DNA from: CAZNDN01 sp964571815
GTDB lineage: Bacteria; Fibrobacterota; Chitinivibrionia; Chitinivibrionales; WJKA01
DNA length: 54,196 nt
NCBI GenBank assembly: GCA_964571815.1
Contig: CAZNDN010000013.1
Span: 1-54,196, forward strand
Reading direction: 5' to 3'
Shown here piece after piece: positions 15,797 through 25,043 of this stretch; the first letter of the stretch is position 1, and the number at the start of each line of letters is the position of its first letter. A program made the position numbers and the translations under genes. The notes under the pieces are model-generated. The model saw nothing but the letters and a program-made list of their open reading frames with translations. It was not told the DNA's origin and ran no database searches.

Positions 15797-17080
15797 ATGG
15801 CGAGAAAAATCACAATAGAACCCGTAACGAGGGTTGAAGGACACGGGAAAGTAACAATCAAGCTTGACGGAGAGAACAGGGTAACGCAGAGCCGACTCCA
15901 CATTGTCGAATTCCGCGGCTTTGAGCGTTTCGTACAGGGACGTCCTTACTGGGAAGCCCCTGTGCTGGTGCAGAGACTCTGCGGCATCTGCCCCGTCAGT
16001 CACCATCTGGCCGCCGCAAAGGCCCTGGATGTCGTGGTGGGAGCAGGAACCGGCGACGGCCTCACGCCCACCGGCGAGAAGATGCGGCGACTGATGCACT
16101 ACGGGCAGATATTCCAGTCGCACGCACTTCACTTCTTCCACCTGGTTTCTCCCGACCTGCTGTTCGGTATCGATGCCGACCCGGCGATTCGCAACGTAAT
16201 CGGCGTGGCACTGAAGCACAAGGACCTGGCCGTGCAGGGCGTCATGATGCGCAAATACGGGCAGGAAATCATCGCGGCCACGGCCGGAAAGAAAATTCAC
16301 GGGACAGGCGCGATCCCCGGGGGCATCAACAAAAGCCTCTCCGTCGAAGAACGCGACGGTTTTCTCAACGGACTCAACGGCAACGCGATGCTGACCGCCG
16401 ACAAGATGATCGAGTGGTCGCAAAGCGCGGTCGATTTCTTCAAGGACTACCACAAGAAGAATACCGAACTGGTCGATTCGTTCGCCGCCTTCCCCTCAAA
16501 CCACCTGAGTCTGGTGCGCGACGACGGGGCGCTTGACCTGTACCACGGTGTACTCCGGGCGGTGGATGCCGACGGGAACAGGATTCTCGACGATGTCGAC
16601 TACCAGGAGTATCTTACGCACATCGCCGAAGAAGTCCGTTCGTGGTCGTACATGAANNNNNNNNNNNNNNNNNNNNNNNNNNNNNNNNNNNNNNNNNNNN
16701 NNNNNNNNNNNNNNNNNNNNNNNNNNNNNNNNNNNNNNNNNNNNNNNNNNNNNNNNGAAGGCGTTGGACTGCTCGAAGCCCCGCGGGGGACGCTGTTCCA
16801 CCACTACGAAGTTGACGAGCACGATCAGATTGCCATGTGCAACTTGATCGTTTCGACGACCAACAACAACGAACCAATGAACCGTGCCGTCGAATGGGTC
16901 GCCAAGAATATGATCGAAGGCACGCCCGAGGTCAACGAAGGACTGCTCAATGCGGTCGAGGTCGCGATCCGGGCCTACGATCCGTGTCTGAGCTGCGCCA
17001 CGCATGCGATCGGGAAAATGCCCCTTGAAATCACCCTGGTGGATGCCGAGGGAAAGGTGCTGGATTCCGGGAGCAAATAG
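15797..17080 (+). CDS. hoxH: NAD-reducing [NiFe] hydrogenase large subunit HoxH (interrupted by assembly gap)
   Basis: This subunit binds the Ni-Fe(CN)2CO centre. Both ligand motifs are present: RLCGICPVSHH near residue 58 and DPCLSCATHAIG near the C-terminus. The 24-residue tail after the last motif is the extension removed by HoxW. ATG 15797 follows GGACGGTG; a GTG nine bases earlier is an alternative. A 100-N gap removes the middle, after RSWSYMK and before EGVGLLEAPRG. Compared from memory with Ralstonia HoxH (488 residues), about 95 residues should lie there, so the true gap is probably nearer 285 bases than 100. The frame on both sides is otherwise intact. Confidence 0.94.
   Translation: MARKITIEPVTRVEGHGKVTIKLDGENRVTQSRLHIVEFRGFERFVQGRPYWEAPVLVQRLCGICPVSHHLAAAKALDVVVGAGTGDGLTPTGEKMRRLMHYGQIFQSHALHFFHLVSPDLLFGIDADPAIRNVIGVALKHKDLAVQGVMMRKYGQEIIAATAGKKIHGTGAIPGGINKSLSVEERDGFLNGLNGNAMLTADKMIEWSQSAVDFFKDYHKKNTELVDSFAAFPSNHLSLVRDDGALDLYHGVLRAVDADGNRILDDVDYQEYLTHIAEEVRSWSYMXXXXXXXXXXXXXXXXXXXXXXXXXXXXXXXXXXEGVGLLEAPRGTLFHHYEVDEHDQIAMCNLIVSTTNNNEPMNRAVEWVAKNMIEGTPEVNEGLLNAVEVAIRAYDPCLSCATHAIGKMPLEITLVDAEGKVLDSGSK
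16657..16756. other. Assembly gap (100 N) inside hoxH
   Basis: This is a run of exactly 100 N, the usual placeholder for a scaffold gap of unknown size. It falls within hoxH; the frame happens to be kept across it. Confidence 1.
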
Positions 17081-17578
17081 GTGAGTGTGGTCTCCCTTCT
17101 CCTGTACGGATACGGCAATCCGGGACGGTGCGACGACGGGCTCGGTGTCGCCTTCGCCGAACGCATTCAATTGCGGGGCCTTGAGGGAATAACGGTAGAG
17201 ACAAACTACCAGCTCAACGCCGAGGATGCCCTGGAGGCGTCGCATCACGACATCGTCCTTTTCGCCGATGCCTCTCATACGGTTGCCGACGATTTCCGGT
17301 TGAGCAGATTGATGCCCGAAGGTGAAGTGTCGTTCACGACACACGCGATGTCGCCCGGCTCGGTGCTTGCATTGTGCCGGGAGTTGTACGACAAGCAGCC
17401 CGAAGCGTATCTTCTGGAATTGCGCGGGTACCAGTGGGACATGGCGGAAGAACTCTCACCCGAAGGCGTCGGGGTGCTTGAGAAAACGGTATCGTTCATG
17501 GAACCGTTGCTGCGGACCGGAGATTTCCGTACACTGCGCGCGGCCGCCGGGGAGCCCAATGAGGTCGGCAGGGAGTAA
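17081..17578 (+). CDS. hoxW: Hydrogenase maturation protease HoxW
   Basis: This 165-residue endopeptidase should cleave the HoxH C-terminal extension after NiFe insertion. It has the family start LLLYGYGNPGRCDDGLG, where the Asp residues bind nickel, and the conserved HAMSPGSVL near residue 90. GTG 17081 directly follows the hoxH stop and has GGGAG upstream, so translation is coupled to hoxH. The tail after residue 150 is family-atypical and short. Confidence 0.9.
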   Translation: MSVVSLLLYGYGNPGRCDDGLGVAFAERIQLRGLEGITVETNYQLNAEDALEASHHDIVLFADASHTVADDFRLSRLMPEGEVSFTTHAMSPGSVLALCRELYDKQPEAYLLELRGYQWDMAEELSPEGVGVLEKTVSFMEPLLRTGDFRTLRAAAGEPNEVGRE

Positions 17579-17674
17579 CATCGGCATCGCCCCCAGCCCC
17601 GGATGCTTCGTTCCCGGATACGTGCGGCGCCCGTTGCGCCGACTGCCCTGCTCCCCGCCGGAGGGGGACTACCT

Positions 17675-18019
17675 ATGCACGAGCTGTCATTGGCTGCCGA
17701 AATCGTAGATCTGATACGGCCGAAGGTACCGCCGGAGGAGAAGCTGTCGAAAGTCTTCGTCACCGTGGGGCCGCTCTCGGGCGTGTGGCCGGATGCCCTT
17801 GAATTCGGCTTCGAAGAAATCGCCCGCCAAAACGGATTCGCCGATGCAAAGATGGTGATAACGCGAACCCATGCCCGCGCGGCGTGTGATGATTGCGGTG
17901 CCGAGTACGCATTCGACCCGCCCGAAAGCCGGCCGTCGTGCCCCCGCTGCGGCAGCAGCAACAGGCGGGTGATGTCGGGCAACGAGTTTACCGTCGATTC
18001 CATAGAAGTCGAGGATTGA
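17675..18019 (+). CDS. hypA: Hydrogenase nickel incorporation protein HypA
   Basis: This 114-residue nickel metallochaperone starts MHELSLAAEIVDL, with the N-terminal Met-His that binds nickel, and has a structural zinc site formed by two CxxC motifs (CDDCG at about residue 70 and CPRCG at about 89). It passes nickel to the HypB GTPase for HoxH. ATG 17675 follows GGAGGGGG; the upstream open frame from 17603 is not family-like. HypB begins four bases after its stop. Confidence 0.95.
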   Translation: MHELSLAAEIVDLIRPKVPPEEKLSKVFVTVGPLSGVWPDALEFGFEEIARQNGFADAKMVITRTHARAACDDCGAEYAFDPPESRPSCPRCGSSNRRVMSGNEFTVDSIEVED

Positions 18020-18022
18020 TCT

Positions 18023-18793
18023 ATGTGCGATACCTGCGGATGCTCCGGGCCTGTCGAGCCCCACAGCCACGACAACAATTCCGCTCACGACCACACCCAC
18101 GTCCGCGATCATGATCACGATCATGACCACGGCACGCGGCGGATCGACGTCGGGGCCGACGTCATGCGGCGCAACGATGAGTTTGCCCGGCGCAATCGAG
18201 CCTTGTTCGACGAGCGCGGCATCTACGCCGTCAACCTGATCAGCTCTCCGGGCAGCGGCAAGACAACGCTGCTGGAGAGGCTCGCCGACCGTTTCGGCGA
18301 GCACATGGCCGTGATCGAAGGCGACGTGCAAACGGACCGTGACGCGGAACGGGTCATTCGTGCCGGGAGTCGCGCACACCAGATTCGTACCAACGGCGCA
18401 TGCCATCTGGATGCCCACAGTGTGGGGCACGCCCTGTCCCATCTGGATCTCGACGGAGTCCGGCTTCTGGTAATCGAGAATGTGGGGAACCTGATTTGTC
18501 CCGCCCCCTACGAGCTTGGCGAGCACGAAAAGACAGCTATCCTCTCGCTGCCGGAGGGTGACGACAAAATCCTCAAATATCCGGCTGTCTTTCACCGTAT
18601 CAATGTGTTGCTTATCAACAAGATCGATCTTGCCCCGTACCTGGAATTCGATGCGGGACGCGCGGTCAACGAATGCCGCAGCCTCAATCGGGTCTTTGAG
18701 TCGTTCCGGGTGTCGGGCAAGACCGGCGAAGGCCTCGATCACTATTGCCGCTACCTTGCGGACAAGGCCGGCCTCCCCCACCCCGAAGCATAG
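18023..18793 (+). CDS. hypB: Hydrogenase nickel incorporation GTPase HypB
   Basis: This 256-residue GTPase drives nickel insertion. The N-terminus has the high-affinity nickel motif CDTCGC and a histidine-rich stretch (HDHTHVRDHDHDHDHG) that can store nickel. The G domain follows with P-loop SSPGSGKTTLLE (about residue 73), EGDVQTDRDAERV, NGACHLDAH and NKIDLAPY. Having both the CxxCGC motif and the His-rich region suggests storage as well as delivery. Confidence 0.96.
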   Translation: MCDTCGCSGPVEPHSHDNNSAHDHTHVRDHDHDHDHGTRRIDVGADVMRRNDEFARRNRALFDERGIYAVNLISSPGSGKTTLLERLADRFGEHMAVIEGDVQTDRDAERVIRAGSRAHQIRTNGACHLDAHSVGHALSHLDLDGVRLLVIENVGNLICPAPYELGEHEKTAILSLPEGDDKILKYPAVFHRINVLLINKIDLAPYLEFDAGRAVNECRSLNRVFESFRVSGKTGEGLDHYCRYLADKAGLPHPEA

Positions 18794-18862
18794 CGGCAAC
18801 GGCGCATGACGGTCCGGGGTTCCGACTCGACGCCGGTCGATCGGGGGAAGTAGTCGCCGGTT

Positions 18863-21160
18863 GTGTCGGAGAGGACCGGAACACCCGTGCGCGATAAATC
18901 CCTGCATATCACCGTCGGCGGAACCGTCCAGGGCGTCGGCTTCAGGCCGTTCGTCTTCCGCACGGCCGTGCGACTTGGTATCCGCGGCAGGGTGCGCAAC
19001 AGCCCCGCGGGCGTCGTCTGTGACGCCGCCGGTTCGCCGGAGGCGCTGGAGCGCTTTGTCCGGGCGTTGCGGGAGGAAGCCCCGCCCCTGGCCGCTGTCC
19101 GTTCCGTCGAAGTTCGGGAGAGCAATACCGCACCGCAGACCGAGACGTTCGCCATCGAGGCAAGTGAGTACGGCGAGCGCCCGGAGGTGGACGTTACGAG
19201 GGACAGCGCGACCTGCACGGCCTGTGTGCGCGAACTGTTCGACCCGGACAATCGTCGCTTTCGCCACCCCTTCATCAATTGCACCGAATGCGGACCCCGC
19301 TACACCATTATCCGTCAACTGCCCTACGATCGTCCGGGCACAACCATGCAGCCCTTCGCGATGTGCCCGCGGTGCGAGGCCGAGTATCATGACGCGGCCG
19401 ATCGCCGGTTTCATGCGCAGCCCGTCTGCTGCCCCGACTGCGGACCGCGATTGTGGCAGGCCGATCAGGACGGCAACGAGGTCGACACGCTCGATCCGAT
19501 CCGGGACTGCGTGAAGCGTCTTGCCGCCGGACACATCATTGCGATCAAGGGACTCGGCGGGTTTCATCTCGCGTGCAGGGCCGACGACGCGGACGCAGTC
19601 GGGCGACTGCGACACCGGAAACAGCGTGAGGAAAAGCCGCTTGCGATCATGGCACGTGATATCGCAACGCTCGGCACCTATTGCGAGATCTCCGATGAGC
19701 AACGGCGGATGCTCGAGGGTATCGAACGCCCCATCGTGCTCCTGCCGAAAAAACCGAAATGCGATCGGGGGATCGCACCTCAGGTCGCCCCGACCGTCAC
19801 CACGCTCGGGGCCATGCTGCCCTACACCCCCGTACATCACCTCCTGCTCGACACCGAAGCTTACGAAACGCTCGTGATGACCAGCGGGAACCGGCGCGGC
19901 GAGCCGATATGCCGCACCAACGAGGAAGCATTGCGGACCTTGCGGGGAACCGCCGATGCTTTCCTGCTCAACGATCGGGAGATTCACGTTCGGGTTGACG
20001 ACTCGGTAGGGCGCCTGCTCGGTCGTGAACCGGTACTCCTTCGACGAGCCAGGGGGTATGTTCCCGACCCCGTCGCCGTCGATGTCGACGTTGACGGTAT
20101 CGTCGCCCTGGGCGGGATCATGAAAAGCACGATCTGTGTGGGAAGATCACGGACCTGCTATGTTTCCCAGTACCTGGGAACCGCCGATACTGTTCCGACC
20201 ATAGACAATTGCGTTGCAGTGCTTCGGCATCTTCTCAACGTTCTCGGCATACACCCGCGTCGCTACGTTCGGGACCTTCACCCGGGAGGGTTCTTCGATG
20301 CCGTTGTCGGCGACCACCCGCTTCCCTGCACAAGCATACAGCACCACCACGCCCACGCCGCGGCGTGTCTGGGAGAGAACGGGCTGCGCGGACCCGCGGT
20401 TTGTTTGATCTTCGACGGCCTCGGGATGGGCGATGACGGCACGATATGGGGAGGGGAAATCCTGATTGCCGACAGGAAGTCCTATCGCCGAGTCGGCCAC
20501 CTCCGCCCCGTGCCCATGCCGGGAGGAGACGCCGCGACTCGGAACCCCGGCAGAATGGCCATGGGCGCGCTCTGGGGCATGCCCGGCAACCCCGCCCGGG
20601 ACGCCTGTCCGTGGATGGAGTCGGCGGAACGCGATGCGGTCTCGGCGCTCCTGCGCGCCGGCATAAACTGCCCCCGTACCAGCAGCATGGGGAGACTGTT
20701 CGACGCCGCGGCGGCGATCCTCGGTGTGTGCCGGCGGCAGACCTATCAGGGACAGCCGGCAATTGAACTGGAGGGGATAGCCGACCAGGACCATGATGAG
20801 CCCTGCGAGTGGGAACTGACCAGTGAAGACGGATGCATTGTCATGGAAGGACCCCGCCTGCTGGCCTCGGTGCTGCAGCGGCGACAACAGGGCATTCCGG
20901 CCGCGATGGTCTCGGCCGGATTTCATGCCGGCCTGGCCGATATGAGTATCGAGGCGGCCGCAAAAGCGGCCCGGGAGGCGGGACTTTCGCGAGTGGTCCT
21001 CTCCGGGGGCTGTTTCCAGAACGCGCTGCTCTTCGAGCGCATCGTGCACGGCCTGCACCGACGCGGTCTTGAAACGGTTGTACATCGTATTTTGTCTCCC
21101 GGCGACGAGTGCATTTCGCTGGGGCAGGCCCTGATCGCGGCCGAGCACAGTGAACTATGA
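18863..21160 (+). CDS. hypF: Carbamoyltransferase HypF
   Basis: This 765-residue enzyme makes the thiocarbamate on HypE from carbamoyl phosphate for the cyanide ligands. Domains in order: acylphosphatase (GGTVQGVGFRPFVFR, residues about 15-100), two zinc-finger pairs (CTACVRELFD, NCTECGPRY, CPRCEAEYH, CCPDCGPRL), a YrdC-like domain (IIAIKGLGGFHLACRADD, then RRKQREEKPLAIM-like segment) and a Kae1-like domain (QHHHAHAAACL, SGGCFQNALL). Length is normal. Start is GTG 18863 or GTG 18887; the latter has GGAGAGGA 11 bases upstream and is a fair alternative. Confidence 0.95.
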   Translation: MSERTGTPVRDKSLHITVGGTVQGVGFRPFVFRTAVRLGIRGRVRNSPAGVVCDAAGSPEALERFVRALREEAPPLAAVRSVEVRESNTAPQTETFAIEASEYGERPEVDVTRDSATCTACVRELFDPDNRRFRHPFINCTECGPRYTIIRQLPYDRPGTTMQPFAMCPRCEAEYHDAADRRFHAQPVCCPDCGPRLWQADQDGNEVDTLDPIRDCVKRLAAGHIIAIKGLGGFHLACRADDADAVGRLRHRKQREEKPLAIMARDIATLGTYCEISDEQRRMLEGIERPIVLLPKKPKCDRGIAPQVAPTVTTLGAMLPYTPVHHLLLDTEAYETLVMTSGNRRGEPICRTNEEALRTLRGTADAFLLNDREIHVRVDDSVGRLLGREPVLLRRARGYVPDPVAVDVDVDGIVALGGIMKSTICVGRSRTCYVSQYLGTADTVPTIDNCVAVLRHLLNVLGIHPRRYVRDLHPGGFFDAVVGDHPLPCTSIQHHHAHAAACLGENGLRGPAVCLIFDGLGMGDDGTIWGGEILIADRKSYRRVGHLRPVPMPGGDAATRNPGRMAMGALWGMPGNPARDACPWMESAERDAVSALLRAGINCPRTSSMGRLFDAAAAILGVCRRQTYQGQPAIELEGIADQDHDEPCEWELTSEDGCIVMEGPRLLASVLQRRQQGIPAAMVSAGFHAGLADMSIEAAAKAAREAGLSRVVLSGGCFQNALLFERIVHGLHRRGLETVVHRILSPGDECISLGQALIAAEHSEL

Positions 21161-21208
21161 AGAGAAGGTACTGAAAGACCATACCGCGGAAAAAAAGGAG
21201 GTACGGCC

Positions 21209-21442
21209 ATGTGTCTTGCGGTTCCGGCCCGAATTGTCTCCATTGAAGGGACGGGGGCGACCGTTGATATGGATGGGAACACGGTCAGGGCGGATATTTC
21301 GTTGATTCCGGAGGCCGGTGTTGGTGACTACGTTATCATTCACGCCGGTCTGGCTATTGAGAAATACGACGAAGAAGAAGCGCGAGAGACGCTTCGGCTG
21401 TTTCACGAGATGGCGCGAGGCCGCGGGGAGAGCTCCTCGTGA
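21209..21442 (+). CDS. hypC: Hydrogenase assembly chaperone HypC
   Basis: This 77-residue chaperone begins MCLAVPARI; the Cys after the start Met is required to hold the Fe(CN)2CO unit and to contact HypD and the large subunit. The ribosome binding site AAAGGAGGT is nearly the full anti-16S complement. The 3' end overlaps hypD. Size and fold match the family exactly. Confidence 0.96.
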   Translation: MCLAVPARIVSIEGTGATVDMDGNTVRADISLIPEAGVGDYVIIHAGLAIEKYDEEEARETLRLFHEMARGRGESSS

Positions 21443-22533
21443 ACCTGACCGCCTTCAACGAACCCGACACGGCCCGCGACTTTCTGACGCGAATCGCCGA
21501 GGTTGCGAAGCAATGCGGACCGGTGAAGCTGATGGAGGTATGCGGAACGCACACCATGGAGATCGGCCGCCTGGGCCTGCGTGAGCTTCTTCCCGACAGC
21601 CTTGAGTTGCTGTCGGGCCCGGGATGTCCGGTGTGCGTCACCCCGGGAGGAGTCATCGACGCAGCGGTCGAGCTGGCCGAGACTCGCGAGGTGCACATCC
21701 TCTCGTTCGGTGACATGATTCGTGTGCCCGGCAACCGCCGATCGCTGGAGGATGCAGCCGTACGCGGCGCCGATGTCCGGGCAATCACCTCGCCGCTTGA
21801 AGCCGTCCGGATTGCACAGACGGAGCCGGCACACCGGTTCGTGTTCGTTGCCGTAGGGTTCGAGACGACCGCACCGGTCGTAGCGCGCGCCGTGGAAGAG
21901 ACGCGGGAAGCGCATCTGGAAAATCTCACGTTCCTGGTTTCGCATCGTCTCGTTCCGCCGGCTCTCACGGCCCTGGTCGCGGACCCGGAGTTCCAGGTGA
22001 AGGGGTTCCTGCTGCCCGGCCATGTGAGCGCAATCATCGGCATGCACGCCTACGATTTTCTGAAGGACGCCGGCCTTCCGGGAGTGGTCACCGGGTTCGC
22101 ACCGCTTGATATCCTGGCGGGAATTCACGAGTCGCTGGTCCTGCTCGCCGAGGGGCGTGTCGAGGCAGTCAACTGCTACCGGAGGGTGGTAAAACCGGGA
22201 GGCAATCCACGGGCGGTCGCACTGCTGCATCGCGTATTCGACACCGTCGATGCACCCTGGCGGGGCATAGGCACACTACCGCGCAGCGGACTTGCTCTCT
22301 CGGCCGACTACCGTTACTTCGATGCCTGCGCGCGGTATGCAATCGAGATCGAGGATGATCGGTCGGTGATGCCGCAAGGCTGCTCGTGCGGGGATGTTCT
22401 CAAGGGGCGTATCCGGCCGACCGGTTGCCCGTTGTTCGGGAAAGCCTGCAGTCCCGAAACACCGGTTGGACCCTGCATGGTATCGAGTGAGGGAAGCTGC
22501 GCGGCATACTACAAGTACGAGGCGGGAGTATGA
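21439..22533 (+). CDS. hypD: Hydrogenase iron-cyano cofactor scaffold HypD
   Basis: This 364-residue scaffold builds Fe(CN)2CO together with HypC and HypE. It carries the conserved MEVCGTHTMEIGR, SGPGCPVCVTP, FVAVGFETTAP and, near the C-terminus, the [4Fe-4S] cysteines in PQGCSCGDVLKG, TGCPLFGKACSPE and EGSCAAYY. GTG 21439 overlaps the hypC end by four bases and hypE overlaps its own end as ATGA, so hypC-D-E are translationally coupled. Confidence 0.96.
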   Translation: MNLTAFNEPDTARDFLTRIAEVAKQCGPVKLMEVCGTHTMEIGRLGLRELLPDSLELLSGPGCPVCVTPGGVIDAAVELAETREVHILSFGDMIRVPGNRRSLEDAAVRGADVRAITSPLEAVRIAQTEPAHRFVFVAVGFETTAPVVARAVEETREAHLENLTFLVSHRLVPPALTALVADPEFQVKGFLLPGHVSAIIGMHAYDFLKDAGLPGVVTGFAPLDILAGIHESLVLLAEGRVEAVNCYRRVVKPGGNPRAVALLHRVFDTVDAPWRGIGTLPRSGLALSADYRYFDACARYAIEIEDDRSVMPQGCSCGDVLKGRIRPTGCPLFGKACSPETPVGPCMVSSEGSCAAYYKYEAGV

Positions 22534-23540
22534 AACAATTCGAAAAAATAGGACTTTCTCACGGAAGCGGCGCGGGGTTGCGTGCCCTGCTTGACCGAAT
22601 TGTACTTCCGGCCCTGGCTCCCGCGGCCGGAGAACCGCTGGAGGATGCGGCCGTGTTGTCGCTCGGTGAGGGGAGATGGGCCTTCTCAACCGACTCGTTT
22701 GTGGTCAGCCCGATCGAGTTTCCGGGCGGCGATATCGGCAAACTGGCCGCGTGCGGTACGATCAACGATCTGGCCATGATGGGCGCCCGGCCGGAGCACC
22801 TTTCCGTTTCGCTGATCCTGGAGGAGGGGGTGGAGACGGACCTGGTGCGAAAGGTTCTCGGATCGCTCAGAAAGGTGTGCGAGGAATCGGGTACCGGCGT
22901 GCGGTGCGGCGACACGAAAGTCGTTGAGCGGGGCAAAGCCGACAAGGTGTTCATCACCACCAGCGGACTCGGTCGTATCGTCTCCGATGCGCATCTTTCC
23001 GCGGCCAATGCACGGGAGGGCGACCGCGTGCTGGTCAGCGGCCCCATAGGTCGTCACGGCATAGCGATTATGGCCCGGCGAGCCGGTCTCGGGTTCGCAT
23101 CGAGCGTGGTTTCCGACTGTGCCCCCCTGCACGATCCGGCAGCCGTACTCCTCGAAGCCGTGCCCGCCACCCGTCTCATGCGCGACGCCACGCGCGGCGG
23201 GTGTGCGGCGGTGCTCAACGAAATCGCCGAATCGTCGGGAGTGACCCTGCGCCTGGCCGAGAACGAACTGCCGGTATCGAAAACCGTGAGCGCGGCGTGC
23301 GCCTATCTGGGAATGGAGCCCCTGCAGATAGCCAACGAAGGAACCTTCGTCGCGGTGGTTCCTCCCGACGACGTTGAGACGGCGCTCGGGGCGCTTCGTA
23401 CGGCGCCCGGCTGTGAAGGGGCGGCAGTCGTGGGGACCGTCGAGAAATCGGGACGCTTCCCGGTCGTGCTCGAGACCCTCGTCGGCGGGACCCGTCCGGT
23501 CGAAACACCGCCGGGCATTCTGCTTCCTCGCATTTGTTAA
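22530..23540 (+). CDS. hypE: Hydrogenase expression/formation protein HypE
   Basis: This 336-residue enzyme dehydrates the thiocarbamate to thiocyanate and passes cyanide to HypD. It has the ATP-binding DSFVVSPIEFPGGDIGKLA, the RCGDTKVVERG motif and the catalytic C-terminal PRIC cysteine. ATG 22530 overlaps the hypD stop. It closes the hyp set; the next gene lies 141 bases away and is unrelated. Confidence 0.96.
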   Translation: MKQFEKIGLSHGSGAGLRALLDRIVLPALAPAAGEPLEDAAVLSLGEGRWAFSTDSFVVSPIEFPGGDIGKLAACGTINDLAMMGARPEHLSVSLILEEGVETDLVRKVLGSLRKVCEESGTGVRCGDTKVVERGKADKVFITTSGLGRIVSDAHLSAANAREGDRVLVSGPIGRHGIAIMARRAGLGFASSVVSDCAPLHDPAAVLLEAVPATRLMRDATRGGCAAVLNEIAESSGVTLRLAENELPVSKTVSAACAYLGMEPLQIANEGTFVAVVPPDDVETALGALRTAPGCEGAAVVGTVEKSGRFPVVLETLVGGTRPVETPPGILLPRIC

Positions 23541-23681
23541 GATCCTGCCGGCAGGCCGCCGAGGCCCTGTCGCGTACGTGTCTCCTGAAGTATTTTTATA
23601 TGCTTTTTGCCCACCACCTATGGAAAGCTAGTACGGGGGTTGGTCTCCCACCACGTGAACACGGGGAAGGAGGGTTCTCCA

Positions 23682-24773
23682 ATGGTTACCCGATGCGCTG
23701 TTCTGCTTCTCGGTATACTTACCGCGGCATCCGCCTGCGACAAGCCCAAACTCAGGCCCTACGGTTTCATCAAGGGCGATATGTATTTCGCCACCGACGG
23801 GGTCCACTCCTGGGGCCAACCTCAGCCGACCGCCGCCTCCAGTGCAACCGGCGTGGACTCTCAGTCAACGGCTTTCAGCGCCGCCCACTCCCGCTTCGGT
23901 CTCAAGGGCAAGACCGATGTCGACGACATTGAGATCGGGGGGCGGCTCGAACTTGATTTCTTCTCCACGCAATCCAATACCAATGCCAACGCCAATCCGC
24001 GCATGCGCCTCGCCTATGCGTGGTGCGAGCCGGTGCCGGAGTTGGAGATCCGGGTCGGGCAGCAGTGGGACCTCTTCTCGCCCCTGAACCCCACCACCAA
24101 CAACACCAACGCCAACCTCTGGTACAACGGGAACTACGGGTTTCGCCGTCCGCAGTTTCAGGTGCGCTACTGGATGGATTTCGGGAAGGTAACGCAGGAC
24201 ATCCAGGCGAGTATCGGCGAAGGGGCAAAGGAGAGCGTGGGAATCGGCGCCGACAACAGGGCCCTTGTGCCCATGATTCAGGGCCGGGTCGGAGCAGAAT
24301 TCGTTAAAACGGTAGACCTTGGCGTATCCGGGCTCTACACCGCGTTTGGTGCGAAGCGCGACCATACCGCCAAGGGGGTAAGCGTGGACCTGGCCGTGAC
24401 CCCTCATGAACTTCTCAGCATCAAGGGCGAGTTCGGCTACGGGGTCAATCTCAACGACGCCAATGTGTTCACGATTGCCGGCGAACAGACCAGAGCCGGC
24501 AACGAAGAGACCGTGGGGTTCTGGGTGAATGCAATCGGCAAGCCGGCCGAGTATCTGCACCTGGTGGCCGGATTCGCCGATGAAATGGTGATCTCCACGG
24601 TGGAGGACGCAGAAAAGGAAAGCAATCTCACGGCGTACGGCGACATTATCTTTCCTATCGGCAAGATCTTTTCCCTCGCGCTGGAGTACCAGTACCTGCT
24701 GACTTCGGTGAAGGGAGAGGACGATCCCCGGTCGGCCAACGTGCTTGACCTGGCCGGCAAGGTGGTATTCTGA
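23682..24773 (+). CDS. Outer-membrane porin-like beta-barrel protein (DcaP-like)
   Basis: This 363-residue protein has an N-terminal signal sequence (MVTRCAVLLLGILTAASA), then PYGFIKGDMYFATDG. Repeated amphipathic strands rich in aromatic and glycine residues follow (FGLKGKTDVDDIEIGGRLEL, LEIRVGQQWDLFSPLNP), and it ends LDLAGKVVF with a terminal Phe, typical of outer-membrane barrels. The pattern resembles DcaP-type or related trimeric porins that carry small organic anions, but the substrate is unknown. A cysteine at the predicted cleavage site (ASAC) could indicate a lipoprotein, though a -3 Leu is missing. GGAGGG precedes ATG 23682. A strong terminator follows. Confidence 0.75.
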   Translation: MVTRCAVLLLGILTAASACDKPKLRPYGFIKGDMYFATDGVHSWGQPQPTAASSATGVDSQSTAFSAAHSRFGLKGKTDVDDIEIGGRLELDFFSTQSNTNANANPRMRLAYAWCEPVPELEIRVGQQWDLFSPLNPTTNNTNANLWYNGNYGFRRPQFQVRYWMDFGKVTQDIQASIGEGAKESVGIGADNRALVPMIQGRVGAEFVKTVDLGVSGLYTAFGAKRDHTAKGVSVDLAVTPHELLSIKGEFGYGVNLNDANVFTIAGEQTRAGNEETVGFWVNAIGKPAEYLHLVAGFADEMVISTVEDAEKESNLTAYGDIIFPIGKIFSLALEYQYLLTSVKGEDDPRSANVLDLAGKVVF

Positions 24774-24840
24774 TCGCATCCTCAACGGAAAGATGGCGAG
24801 TCCGCACGGGTCGTGGTCGCCGCCGGCAGCGACGGTTCAC

Positions 24841-24876
24841 AAATGCCCCGGGAGTTTTCCCGGGGCATTTCTTTTT
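24841..24876 (+). terminator. Strong rho-independent terminator
   Basis: AAATGCCCCGGGA pairs perfectly with TCCCGGGGCATTT around a GTTT loop (13 bp stem, 24841-24870), followed by CTTTTT. It ends transcription of the porin gene. Confidence 0.93.
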
Positions 24877-25043
24877 CGCCTTCCGTGCGCCGAAGGCAGG
24901 GCCGGGGTTGTAAGCCGAGTGGCTCAGGAGTATATTACTGAAGAGGGTCATAATATTCATGCACCTGTGTGCTCCATCATGTGCACCTGCTGAGAAGAAG
25001 TCCGAAGGGTGCGCTGTTTGAATGGAACAAGGGGGTTTTTCTG

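Noticed and set aside
17687..19987. 766-residue open frame on the minus strand
   Set aside because: It is antisense to hypA, hypB and hypF, which are certain genes. High GC gives long antisense frames and the product matches no family.
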